8,383 nt of DNA, taken from the NCBI GenBank assembly GCA_046597185.1, contig JBKJLF010000852.1, positions 1 through 8,383 on the forward strand, given 5' to 3'. A program made the translations under genes and the position numbers. Numbering within the stretch: the stretch's first letter is position 1; every line of letters starts with the position of its first letter. A model generated the notes under the pieces. That model saw nothing but the letters and a program-made list of their open reading frames with translations. It searched no databases and was not told where the DNA came from. This DNA is from CAMBDR01 sp046597185. Lineage in GTDB: Bacteria; Pseudomonadota; Gammaproteobacteria; Burkholderiales; Burkholderiaceae_D. Shown here in pieces: positions 1-6,841 of this stretch.

Positions 1-120
1 TTCGTTGTTTTGCGACAATCGGAAAGTGTTTTTTCGTCAGGTGTGAACCTTTTTGCATGTTTTTCGCGTATTATCCCATTCCTTATTCAGGCGCTTGTCA
101 AACTTGTATAAAGGATAATC

Positions 121-1512
121 ATGAACGCAAAAAATACGACTTCACCGGTATTGCAACAAAGCTTGGGCGCTTTGCAGCTTTGGGGCATCGCCGTGGGTTT
201 GGTGATTTCGGGCGAATATTTTGGCTGGAGTTATGGCTGGGCGTCGGCGGGCACGTTGGGCTTTACCGTCACCTCCTTGTTTATTGCCGCCATGTATACC
301 TGCTTCATCTTCAGTTTTACCGAACTCACCACCTCGATTCCGCATGCAGGTGGGCCTTTTGCCTATAGTAAGAAAGCCTTTGGCCCGACTGGTGGATTTA
401 TTGCCGGGGCCGCAACCTTAATTGAATTTGTGTTTGCCCCGCCTGCTATTTCTTTGGCCATTGGTGCGTATTTAAATGTGCAGTTCCCTGCGATTGACCC
501 GAAACTGGCGGCAGTCGGGGCGTATATTATTTTTATGACGCTCAATATCGTCGGGGTGCAAATTGCCGCCACCTTTGAATTATTCGTCACCATTCTGGCA
601 ATTTTTGAATTGCTGGTATTTATGGGCGTGGTCTCGCCCGGTTTTTCGGTGGCTAATTTTGTGAAAGGGGGCTGGGCGGGTCAAGACAGCTTCAGCATGG
701 CGGCGATTCCCGGCATGTTTGCTGCGATTCCCTTTGCGATCTGGTTCTTTTTGGCCATTGAAGGGGTCGCCATGGCGGCTGAAGAAGCCAAAGACCCGAA
801 ACGCTCGATTCCGATTGCCTATATTGCCGGCATCATCACCCTGGTATTGCTGGCGATTGGGGTGATGGTGTTTGCGGGCGGGGCAGGGGATTGGACAAAA
901 CTGTCAAATATTAATGACCCTTTGCCGCAAGCCATGAAAGCCATCGTCGGTGCCAATAGTGGGTGGTTGCATATGCTGGTGTGGCTGGGTTTGTTTGGTT
1001 TGATTGCGTCATTCCACGGCATTATTTTGGGTTATTCGCGCCAGATTTTTGCCCTTGCGCGCGAAGGCTATTTGCCCGGCTGGCTGGGCGCAATCCACCC
1101 ACGCTTTCAAACGCCGCACCGGGCGATTTTGGCGGGTGGCGTGATCGGTATCGCTGCCATTTTCAGCGATGAACTGATTAAAATTGGCGGCCAAACCCTG
1201 ACCGCGAATATCGTCACCATGTCGGTGTTTGGGGCCATCACCATGTATATCATCAGCATGCTCAGCCTGTTCCAGTTGCGTCGCAGTCATCCGGAGATGG
1301 CGCGCCCGTTTCGGGCACCGATGTTCCCCTTGTTTCCGGCCTTTGCCTTGCTGGCAGCAATGGTGTGCATGGGCACCATGATCTATTATAATCTATTAAT
1401 ATTTGGCATTTTTGCCGGGTTTATGGCTTTGGGCTATGGTTACTTTTTAATGACCAAACACCATCGTGAGTCTGCCATCGACCAGGTGGCGGCGCAAAAG
1501 TCGGTGCAATAA
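121..1512 (+). CDS. eat: Ethanolamine permease-like APC transporter
   Basis: This is an inner-membrane secondary transporter of the amino acid-polyamine-organocation (APC) superfamily, most like the proton-coupled ethanolamine permeases. What is seen: 463 residues, the usual length, with about 12 hydrophobic segments (roughly 17-38, 43-66, 92-118, 128-148, 152-172, 193-216, 231-253, 280-304, 334-350, 360-383, 401-421 and 423-443). The first helix carries ISGEYFGW (29-36), helix 3 carries EFVFAPPAI (102-110), and the conserved loop after helix 6 reads EGVAMAAEEAKDPKR (214-228). IASFHGIILGYSRQ (295-308) is also typical of this subfamily. The ATG start is preceded by AAGGA at 111-115 with five bases of spacing. 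In many proteobacteria such permeases sit with ethanolamine ammonia-lyase genes. None is seen here, and the next gene is an aldehyde dehydrogenase. The subfamily comes from remembered sequence patterns, so another small amine or amino acid substrate is possible. Confidence 0.85.
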   Translation: MNAKNTTSPVLQQSLGALQLWGIAVGLVISGEYFGWSYGWASAGTLGFTVTSLFIAAMYTCFIFSFTELTTSIPHAGGPFAYSKKAFGPTGGFIAGAATLIEFVFAPPAISLAIGAYLNVQFPAIDPKLAAVGAYIIFMTLNIVGVQIAATFELFVTILAIFELLVFMGVVSPGFSVANFVKGGWAGQDSFSMAAIPGMFAAIPFAIWFFLAIEGVAMAAEEAKDPKRSIPIAYIAGIITLVLLAIGVMVFAGGAGDWTKLSNINDPLPQAMKAIVGANSGWLHMLVWLGLFGLIASFHGIILGYSRQIFALAREGYLPGWLGAIHPRFQTPHRAILAGGVIGIAAIFSDELIKIGGQTLTANIVTMSVFGAITMYIISMLSLFQLRRSHPEMARPFRAPMFPLFPAFALLAAMVCMGTMIYYNLLIFGIFAGFMALGYGYFLMTKHHRESAIDQVAAQKSVQ

Positions 1513-1544
1513 TTCGGCGTTATCGCGTTGTGACAAAGCGTGCA

Positions 1545-1566
1545 AGGGGTTTGGAAGCTTTCCCCT
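1545..1566 (+). terminator. Possible weak terminator or leader hairpin
   Basis: AGGGG (1545-1549) can pair with CCCCT (1562-1566), 33 bases after the permease stop. It is followed by AATTCTTTAT rather than a clean T-run. An alternative small stem, GGAA/TTCC, lies inside it. The stem is only five base pairs, so this is a weak intrinsic terminator at best. The same CCCCT segment can also pair with the Shine-Dalgarno sequence of the next gene. Confidence 0.25.
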
Positions 1567-1593
1567 AATTCTTTATGGCGTGGCTGTGCTATC

Positions 1594-1624
1594 TTGTCGG
1601 ACAGTTAATTTAATTGCTTATATG
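1594..1624 (+). promoter_or_regulatory. Candidate promoter of the aldehyde dehydrogenase gene
   Basis: TTGTCG at 1594-1599 (four of six to the sigma-70 -35 consensus) is followed 18 to 19 bases later by TTATAT/TATATG at 1618-1624 in an A+T-rich stretch. Transcription from here would begin only a few bases before the Shine-Dalgarno sequence, giving a very short leader. Read-through from the permease gene is the alternative. This is a pattern match only. Confidence 0.25.
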
Positions 1625-1632
1625 CTTTTATC

Positions 1633-1638
1633 AAGGGG
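1633..1638 (+). promoter_or_regulatory. Ribosome binding site that decides the ALDH start
   Basis: AAGGGG directly abuts an ATG at 1639, which leaves no spacing and makes that ATG a poor start. A second in-frame ATG at 1645 has six bases of spacing and is therefore preferred. The two differ by only two residues (Met-Glu). Confidence 0.65.
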
Positions 1639-1644
1639 ATGGAA

Positions 1645-3102
1645 ATGGATACCGTAATCAAGCAAACACACGTGTCTGGCGATAATGACAGCGCTGTAGC
1701 CCACTTGCAGCAAGTTTTTGCCGCACAGCAAAAGGCGTTTCTGGCCGACATGGTGCCCACGCGCGCCGTGCGCCATGATCGTTTGCAGCGGCTGTTGCAA
1801 ATGACAGAAAAATACGGCAAAGAAATTGCCGATACCATTTCCGCCGATTTTGGCAACCGTTCCCCGCATATAACGCGTTTGACTGACACCATGCTGGTGG
1901 AAGGGGCCGTGAAACATGCGCAACGTCATTTACGTGGCTGGATGCGCACCCGAAGCGCGCCTACCGCGATTTATTTTCAACCTGGCAGCAATAAAATCAT
2001 GCGCCAGCCTTTGGGCGTGGTGGGTGTGATTGCGCCGTGGAATTACCCCTATCAATTGGCGATGTCACCAGCAGTCGGTGCGTTGGCGGCGGGTAACCGG
2101 GTGATGATTAAACCGTCCGAACTGACGCCGCGTTTTTCAGCCTTGCTGGAAAAAATGGTGGCCGAATTTTTCAAGCCCGAAGAAATGATCGTCATCAATG
2201 GCGATGCCCAAGTGGGGCGCGCATTCTCAGAATTGCCATTCGACCATTTACTCTTCACCGGTTCCACCCAGGTTGGGCGCATGGTGGCGCAAGCGGCGGC
2301 GCGCAATTTAACCCCGGTCACGCTGGAATTGGGCGGCAAATCCCCGGTTATTTTTGATGCCTCGGCCGATATGGCGGAAATGGCCAGCCGGGTCGCGCAT
2401 GGCAAATTATTGAATGGCGGCCAAACCTGTGTGGCACCGGATTATGTGTTTTTGCCCAAAGACAAGCTGGAGAGTTTCGTCAGCGCGTTTCAGGCGGCAG
2501 TGGCGAAAATGTATCCCACGCTGGCCAATAACCCGGATTACACCAGCGTCGTCAGTGAGCGCCACTTCGCGCGCTTGGCGGCGCTACGTGACGATGCCAA
2601 GGCGCAAGGCGCGCGTGTGATCGAAATCAATCCGGCGCAAGAAAACCTCGCCCCCGCCGCGCGCAAGCTCGCGCCTACACTGATTGTGGGGGCCAACGAG
2701 CAAATGCGCGTGATGCGCGAAGAAATTTTTGGCCCCCTGTTACCGGTTCTGACCTACGACAAAATCGACGATGCCATTGCTTATGTGAATGCGCATGATC
2801 GGCCTTTGGCCTTGTATTTTATGGGCACCGATAGCGCCATGAAGCAAAAAGTATTGAATAACACCATTGCCGGTGGCATGACGGTGAATGATTGCATCTG
2901 GCATTTTGGCCAGGAAGACGTGCCGACCGGCGGGGTAGGGCCGTCTGGCATGGGCGCTTACCATGGCGAATATGGTTTTCTGGCCTTTAGCAAGCAAAAG
3001 CCGATCTTCAATCAACCACGCTGGAATGGTATGTTTTTGATGCATCCGCCGTATGGTAAAAACTTTGTTCGCATGATGGCGATGTTGAAGCATTTGCTTT
3101 GA
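1645..3102 (+). CDS. Aldehyde dehydrogenase, coniferyl-aldehyde dehydrogenase type
   Basis: This is a cytoplasmic NAD(P)+-dependent aldehyde dehydrogenase that oxidises an aldehyde to its acid. It has 485 residues from the chosen ATG, or 487 from the ATG at 1639; positions here use the 487 count. What is seen: PWNYP with the oxyanion Asn135, IKPSE with cofactor-binding Lys158, FTGST (206-210), LELGGK with general-base Glu230, GGQTC with the catalytic Cys264, and EEIFGP (361-366). The C-terminal stretch HFGQEDVPTGGVGPSGMGAY (422-441), then FLAFSKQKPIF (447-457), is typical of the class 3-like group annotated as coniferyl aldehyde dehydrogenase (CalB). All catalytic residues are intact. No other phenylpropanoid gene is nearby, so the natural substrate may be a different aromatic or medium-chain aldehyde. 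The permease lies 126 bases upstream on the same strand. The family assignment is strong and the substrate is uncertain. Confidence 0.93.
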   Translation: MDTVIKQTHVSGDNDSAVAHLQQVFAAQQKAFLADMVPTRAVRHDRLQRLLQMTEKYGKEIADTISADFGNRSPHITRLTDTMLVEGAVKHAQRHLRGWMRTRSAPTAIYFQPGSNKIMRQPLGVVGVIAPWNYPYQLAMSPAVGALAAGNRVMIKPSELTPRFSALLEKMVAEFFKPEEMIVINGDAQVGRAFSELPFDHLLFTGSTQVGRMVAQAAARNLTPVTLELGGKSPVIFDASADMAEMASRVAHGKLLNGGQTCVAPDYVFLPKDKLESFVSAFQAAVAKMYPTLANNPDYTSVVSERHFARLAALRDDAKAQGARVIEINPAQENLAPAARKLAPTLIVGANEQMRVMREEIFGPLLPVLTYDKIDDAIAYVNAHDRPLALYFMGTDSAMKQKVLNNTIAGGMTVNDCIWHFGQEDVPTGGVGPSGMGAYHGEYGFLAFSKQKPIFNQPRWNGMFLMHPPYGKNFVRMMAMLKHLL

Positions 3103-3188
3103 TCGCTTGAACGACGATTATTTTGTTGAAATGACTGGTGGTGGATAAAATTTTTTCACAACGATACGCTGCAACGCCGTTTTTGGAT

Positions 3189-3216
3189 TATACTGTACGC
3201 TATTTAGTACGTTATA
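3189..3216 (+). promoter_or_regulatory. Operator/promoter of the toxin-antitoxin operon
   Basis: An imperfect palindrome has a left arm TATACTGTAC (3189-3198) and a right arm GTACGTTATA (3207-3216), matching at 8 of 10 positions around an eight-base centre. The same DNA holds two direct repeats, GTACGCTAT (3195-3203) and GTACGTTAT (3207-3215), spaced 12 bases, about one helical turn. TATACT (3189-3194) matches five of six bases of a -10 box, so bound antitoxin would cover the promoter. No good -35 box is seen. A GTAC core recalls the TGTACA core of the Escherichia coli yefM-yoeB operator. A weaker ATACGCT (3164-3170) may be a further half-site. Autorepression is inferred. Confidence 0.6.
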
Positions 3217-3229
3217 AAGGTGGATTATC

Positions 3230-3532
3230 ATGAGCATTGCTACCAGTGACATCATTTCGCTTTCCCAGGCGCGCGCCAATTTGTCTGATTTGGCTGATCA
3301 AGTTAAGGCCGGGCGGGAAAAAATCATCACCAAAAACGGGGAAAGTTATGTGGCTTTAATCGATGCAGAACGCCTCGATTATTACCACCAGCTCGAAACC
3401 GAACGCATCCATTTACTTCTGATTAGTGAAGTCAACAAAGGGCTGGATGATATCGCGGCCGGTCGCACCGAGGATGCGCGCCAAGCTATTGGTGCGTTGC
3501 GCCAGCAACACCTGGCCAAACACGCCCGATAG
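3230..3532 (+). CDS. Type II antitoxin, Phd/YefM family
   Basis: This 100-residue antitoxin should bind and neutralise the toxin encoded just downstream and should also bind DNA to repress its own operon. The N-terminal half has the Phd/YefM pattern: SLSQARANLSDLADQVKAG (10-28), then the beta-strand segment EKIITKNGESYVALI (30-44) and a following DAERLDYY (46-53). In this family that half is the dimeric DNA-binding part. The remaining charged helix (54-100), with GLDDIAAGRTEDA (71-83), would be the flexible toxin-wrapping region. The start has a strong Shine-Dalgarno sequence, AAGGTGGA at 3217-3224, with five bases of spacing. The gene ends 11 bases before the toxin start, so the two are almost certainly co-transcribed. 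The family is clear from sequence pattern and gene order; the antitoxin activity is inferred. Confidence 0.88.
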   Translation: MSIATSDIISLSQARANLSDLADQVKAGREKIITKNGESYVALIDAERLDYYHQLETERIHLLLISEVNKGLDDIAAGRTEDARQAIGALRQQHLAKHAR

Positions 3533-3543
3533 CAGGAGTCGAC

Positions 3544-3999
3544 ATGCTTGAATTGTTTGCGTTTCAATTCACCCACAACTTTAGCGCCAATCTGGCCGAG
3601 ATTGAAGCCTTTTTTGAACGGGTGGACAGTGGGCAAGGCTATCTGGCCTTGCTGGATCAACTTGAAGAACACGTGATCCCCAATCTGGAGCGCTTTCCAG
3701 CCATTGGGCGGCCTTTTTTGGCACGCCCGCAACGCTCGATGGAGGTGTGCCTGCAAGTGCCCACCCTGAAAGGCAAATTGGCAGAATTGGGTATGGGTAG
3801 TGAGTTGCGTGAATACCTGACCCGTGAATATTTGATTTTATATACCTTTAACCACAGCAGTGGCTATTTGCTCTCGATCAAGCACCAACGCCAGGTGTCG
3901 TTTGATTTTACTGCCCTGTGGGACCGTAACGGCTATCCGCTGGATGAAGTCCACCAGGGCAAATTATTGCTGCAGCAGGAGCGGGCGGTGTATGGTTAG
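3544..3999 (+). CDS. RelE/ParE-family toxin, long form
   Basis: This is the probable toxin of the pair. RelE members cleave mRNA in the ribosome and ParE members poison DNA gyrase, and the sequence alone does not say which applies. The recognisable signature is in residues 86-122: LREYLTREYLILYTF, a short turn, then YLLSIKHQRQVSFDF. This is the pair of C-terminal beta strands with the basic His-Gln-Arg segment seen in RelE/ParE proteins. Before it lie a helical region (about 15-50) and the loop FPAIGRPF (51-58). At 151 residues it is longer than the usual 80-110, with an extended middle and a roughly 30-residue tail. AGGAG at 3534-3538 precedes the ATG by five bases. The stop codon overlaps the stop of the convergent P450 gene. 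Family confidence is good because of the antitoxin next door; mechanism is unknown. Confidence 0.82.
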   Translation: MLELFAFQFTHNFSANLAEIEAFFERVDSGQGYLALLDQLEEHVIPNLERFPAIGRPFLARPQRSMEVCLQVPTLKGKLAELGMGSELREYLTREYLILYTFNHSSGYLLSIKHQRQVSFDFTALWDRNGYPLDEVHQGKLLLQQERAVYG

Positions 4000-5405
4000 C
4001 GCCGCTGCGTCAATTTCACGGGCAAGCAACTCGGGGCTATCGTAAATACAAAGGTTTCTTCCACTTTGGCCCCGTCCTGCAGGTGAATATCAAAATTTTT
4101 CAATAACATCGAAATAATCATTTTCATTTCAGCCAGGGCCAAAAACCGACCGGGGCACAGGCGTGGTCCGCCACCAAAGGGAAACATCTTTTTGATCAAA
4201 TCCGGCTCGGCCCCATCCAGCCAACGCTGTGGCAAAAACTGCTCCGGTTCGGGAAAAATTTGTGCTTGCATTCCGGCATTACGCGTCAACACAAAAACCG
4301 GCGTGGCCGCCGCCACCAATGTATCGCCTACCACCATCTCGTGCAGGCTTTCCAATGGCAACCAGGAGGCCACTGGCTTTAGCCGCATCGATTCATTGAG
4401 CGCCGCATCCAGCCACGGCAGTTGTTGCAGCATGCTGTAGTCGGGCAGGGTGGCACCGTCGCCAAACAAAGGGTCCAGTTCGGCACGAATCTGCTGCACC
4501 ACTTGTGGCGCACCCGCCAGCAAATACACCAGCCATGCGGTGCTGTTGGAAGTGGTATCCTCCCCGGCAAATACCATGGTCATGGCATTGCCGCTGACGT
4601 GGCTATCATTAAAACCCGACCCCGGCTCATCGCGTGCCACCAGCAATGCCTCCATCAAATTGGCAGGTTTTAACCGTCGCTCGGTTTGCTCTTGCAATAA
4701 TCTTCGGCATTGTTCGATATACCCGCCCACCTTTTGCTCAACCCGCGCCAGCGCTGCTTCAAATCGATAATCGGCAGGCAGACGAAAATAGCGCCAATAC
4801 CTGATCGGGTTGGTCATGCGCTTTGCCACCGTTTCAAACAGGCTGTCAACGTCGTACCGCATCGGGCTATTCACCTCTTCCACGCTGTTGATGTCTTGTC
4901 CGTAGGAAAATGCAATCGTGATATCCAGCGCAAACATTTTTAAGTCGCGCATCAAATCAATGGTTTGGCCGCTTTGCGCTACGCGCAGCCAATACAGGCG
5001 CAGGCGTAGAAGCATGGTTTGCAGTTGTGGAAAAAAGCGTCGCACCACTTCCGGCGTGAAGGCGCGCATCACCAGTTTGCGCTGCATTTTCCAGTCCTCT
5101 CCTTTGGCGGTAAACAACCCCTTGATGCCGCTTTCCTCGATAATTCGCTCCATTTCCGCCGCGCGCCGGAAACCATCTGGTCGATCACGCAGCACAGTGG
5201 AAAAAAACGTCGGGTCGGCCAGTACCAACGTCGGCTTGCCACCGATGTGGATTTTATAGGCTGGCCCGAATTCGCGCGCCCAACGTTCCAGATCCAGATG
5301 AAACTGGCGTGGATTGATCTGATGCATATTGCCCAGAAAAGGCAAGGGTTTGGGGCCGGGCAAGTCGTGCAGGCGGTAGCGCCAAGTGGTGGATGATTCG
5401 GGCAT
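3996..5405 (-). CDS. Cytochrome P450 monooxygenase
   Basis: This is a haem-thiolate monooxygenase that would insert one oxygen atom from O2 into an organic substrate using electrons from a partner reductase. The 469 residues contain every P450 signature: the proline-rich LPGPKPLPFLGN (15-26), helix C WKMQR (105-109), I-helix AGEDTT with the acid-alcohol pair Asp283/Thr284, K-helix ExxR (Glu338, Arg341), the third member of that triad in LPQRW (Arg394), and the haem loop FGGGPRLCPG with ligand Cys417. No hydrophobic anchor precedes the proline-rich segment, so it should be soluble. The hinge and the haem loop give it a eukaryote-like (class II-like) look, as in several bacterial CYP families. 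The Shine-Dalgarno before the ATG is weak. No ferredoxin or ferredoxin reductase gene is adjacent. It is convergent with the toxin gene and divergent from the binding-protein gene. CYP family and substrate cannot be assigned by eye. Confidence 0.96.
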   Translation of the reverse strand: MPESSTTWRYRLHDLPGPKPLPFLGNMHQINPRQFHLDLERWAREFGPAYKIHIGGKPTLVLADPTFFSTVLRDRPDGFRRAAEMERIIEESGIKGLFTAKGEDWKMQRKLVMRAFTPEVVRRFFPQLQTMLLRLRLYWLRVAQSGQTIDLMRDLKMFALDITIAFSYGQDINSVEEVNSPMRYDVDSLFETVAKRMTNPIRYWRYFRLPADYRFEAALARVEQKVGGYIEQCRRLLQEQTERRLKPANLMEALLVARDEPGSGFNDSHVSGNAMTMVFAGEDTTSNSTAWLVYLLAGAPQVVQQIRAELDPLFGDGATLPDYSMLQQLPWLDAALNESMRLKPVASWLPLESLHEMVVGDTLVAAATPVFVLTRNAGMQAQIFPEPEQFLPQRWLDGAEPDLIKKMFPFGGGPRLCPGRFLALAEMKMIISMLLKNFDIHLQDGAKVEETFVFTIAPSCLPVKLTQRR

Positions 5406-5602
5406 GAAGGTTTCCGTGCAAGAAATATGGGTGAAAAATGGGCAAGAAGGATAGAAAGTTCAAGCACATCGATTGAAGAGGCATGTTATCACAATGCTGA
5501 ACCCGGCAAAAGAATATTACTACGCCCATTTCCCCTTGCAAAAGCGGTAAAATGGCCCAGGTCATTGTTAGCAGTCCCAGCTCACTTGAGGGGAGATGAA
5601 TT
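5406..5602. promoter_or_regulatory. Divergent intergenic region between P450 and binding-protein gene
   Basis: These 197 bases must hold the promoters for both flanking genes, which are read away from each other. On the plus strand TAAAAT (5548-5553) is a five-of-six -10 match, without a good -35. On the minus strand, TAACAT (complement of 5483-5488) with TTTGCC 16 bases upstream is a weak candidate. For the plus-strand gene, AGGGGAG (5589-5595) is a clear Shine-Dalgarno sequence. No convincing operator palindrome was found. Confidence 0.35.
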
Positions 5603-6544
5603 ATGCCTGCACCATCATTTTTACACCGACTTATTCGCGCCGGGTTGCTGGTGGGCAGTTTGTCACTGGCCGGGTTGCTGCTATTGGCACAAGCGGCGCA
5701 TGGCGCTCCCAAGGCAACGGTGTTCACCTATCGCAGCCCCGAGAGCGATTTGGATCAGCGCTACAATTATGACACTGCTGTGCTACGCCTGGCATTGGAG
5801 AAAACCAGCCCGAAGTATGGCCCCTTCACCTTGGTGCCGTCACCGAAAATGACGTTTGAACGGGCGTTTGTTTCATTGCGTGATCATGCTTTTCCCAATT
5901 TTTTTGTCAAGCAAAGTTACGAAGAGCGCTATGTGTCGGAAATGAAGCTCGCGTTTGTGAAATTTCCGGTGGATCGGGGGATTGTGGGCTATCGGGTTTG
6001 CTTTACTGACCCCGAAACCAAACAGCGTTTGCAAAGCGTTAAAACTGCGCAAGATTTGCTTCAGTTTCGCATGGGCCAGGGCATGGGGTGGTCCGACGTG
6101 GCGATTTTGCGGCATCATCATTTCACGGTACAAGAAGTGGTCAGCTACGAGGCGCTGTTCAAAATGGTGGCACATAACCGGTTTGATTTGTTTTGCCGTG
6201 GCACCAATGAACTGTTGGACGAATGGGAAGCGCACAAAAACATTCCCAATCTGGTGTATGACGAAGCCATTTCCATCGCTTACCCCTTGCCCCGCTTCTT
6301 TTTTACCCATGCCGCCAATCAGGCAGCGGCGTTGCGGGTGGAAGAAGGGTTGTTGATGGCGTATAAAGATGGTTCGCTGCAAAAACTCTGGCATGCCAAT
6401 TACAAGAAAAGTATCGAGTTCGTCAAACTGGAAAAGCGCAAGATTTTTTGGTTTGATAACCCCAATCTGAAAAATCTCAACTTTAATTATCGCCAGTATT
6501 TCTATGATCCCCTGGCCGACGCCAAGTCGGACAAGTTGAAGTAA
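5603..6544 (+). CDS. Orphan periplasmic solute-binding-like protein
   Basis: This exported protein resembles the periplasmic binding proteins of amino acid-type ABC transporters (SBP_bac_3 type fold). It has 313 residues. A Sec signal peptide is visible: basic start (Arg9, Arg12), hydrophobic core 13-30, and a probable cut after AHG at 34. The mature part has FTYRSPESDLDQRY (41-54), DRGIVGYRVCF (124-134), MGQGMGWSDVAIL (157-169), SYEALFKMVAHNRFDLF (181-197) and a last domain with DGSLQKLWHANYKKSI (256-271). These match a widespread proteobacterial family whose ligand is, as far as I know, not established. Two cysteines in the mature protein (Cys133, Cys198) could form a disulphide. AGGGGAG lies seven bases before the ATG. 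No ABC permease or ATPase gene adjoins it, so it may act as a sensor-type binding protein or share a transporter encoded elsewhere. The fold is fairly sure and the role unknown. Confidence 0.8.
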   Translation: MPAPSFLHRLIRAGLLVGSLSLAGLLLLAQAAHGAPKATVFTYRSPESDLDQRYNYDTAVLRLALEKTSPKYGPFTLVPSPKMTFERAFVSLRDHAFPNFFVKQSYEERYVSEMKLAFVKFPVDRGIVGYRVCFTDPETKQRLQSVKTAQDLLQFRMGQGMGWSDVAILRHHHFTVQEVVSYEALFKMVAHNRFDLFCRGTNELLDEWEAHKNIPNLVYDEAISIAYPLPRFFFTHAANQAAALRVEEGLLMAYKDGSLQKLWHANYKKSIEFVKLEKRKIFWFDNPNLKNLNFNYRQYFYDPLADAKSDKLK

Positions 6545-6786
6545 TTCGACGTGAGTCTCTGTGCAGTGCCCGGGTTTCCTACCGGCGCATGTGGTTTTCA
6601 AGCGGTCTTTTTCAGCCGTATTTCCATACATGTTCCCTCGCCCGGCGTGCTGCTAACATGAATCTGCCGCTTCAACCTCATTTGGTTTCAATTTTTGCGA
6701 ATCAGTGTAGTGTCAATATGTGGTTCCGCTGTTGTATCCCGGCCACGCCAGGGAAATTAATTCGTAGGAACCATGATTGCCGTGTC

Positions 6787-6792
6787 TATAAT
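6787..6792 (+). promoter_or_regulatory. Candidate -10 promoter box of the flavoprotein gene
   Basis: TATAAT at 6787-6792 is a perfect sigma-70 -10 hexamer. No matching -35 box lies 16 to 18 bases upstream, so it would be a weak or activator-dependent promoter. Transcription would begin near 6799, which leaves a leader of about 43 bases before the TTG at 6842 and would exclude the upstream ATG at 6773. Confidence 0.45.
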
Positions 6793-6829
6793 CGCTTTGC
6801 TTGGCAATTTTATCCATTTTACATTGCTT

Positions 6830-6833
6830 GGAG
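6830..6833 (+). promoter_or_regulatory. Ribosome binding site that decides the TTG start
   Basis: GGAG at 6830-6833, inside TTGGAGAA, lies eight bases before the TTG at 6842. The competing in-frame ATG at 6773 has AGGA at 6766-6769 with only three bases of spacing. The TTG is therefore the better-served start. Confidence 0.55.
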
Positions 6834-6841
6834 AACCTATT

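Larger units (their letters stand above)
6545..6841. other. Non-coding gap of about 300 bases
   Basis: Between the binding-protein gene and the flavoprotein I see no gene with a credible start and known pattern. Contents: a weak stem TGCCCGG/CCGGCGCA (6567-6573 with 6582-6589, one bulged base) without a following T-run, a consensus -10 box near the right end, and the ribosome binding site of the next gene. An open frame of 93 codons (6589-6870) has a composition unlike a folded protein and no Shine-Dalgarno sequence. A small RNA or a long leader cannot be excluded. Confidence 0.5.

Noticed and set aside
40..57. Possible sigma-54 promoter (GG ... TTGCA) before the permease
   Set aside because: The GG and GC are separated by 13 bases instead of the required 10.
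57..368. 103-codon plus-strand open frame overlapping the permease start
   Set aside because: It overlaps the permease out of frame and has no family pattern. The permease frame is certain.
3996..5405. Antisense plus-strand open frames of 77 to 125 codons within the P450 gene
   Set aside because: The P450 carries all its signature motifs in the minus-strand frame; the plus-strand frames show no recognisable motif or good ribosome binding site.
6567..6589. Stem after the binding-protein gene as an intrinsic terminator
   Set aside because: The seven-pair stem has a bulge and is not followed by a T-run, so it does not meet the intrinsic terminator pattern.
5873..6631. 252-codon minus-strand open frame
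   Set aside because: It is antisense to the clearly recognisable binding-protein gene, and its sequence matches no family I know. It looks like a shadow of the real frame.
6684..6698. Possible sigma-54 promoter (TTGG ... TTGC) in the gap before the flavoprotein
   Set aside because: The spacing between GG and GC is 11 bases rather than 10, and the -24 element lacks the CA after GG.
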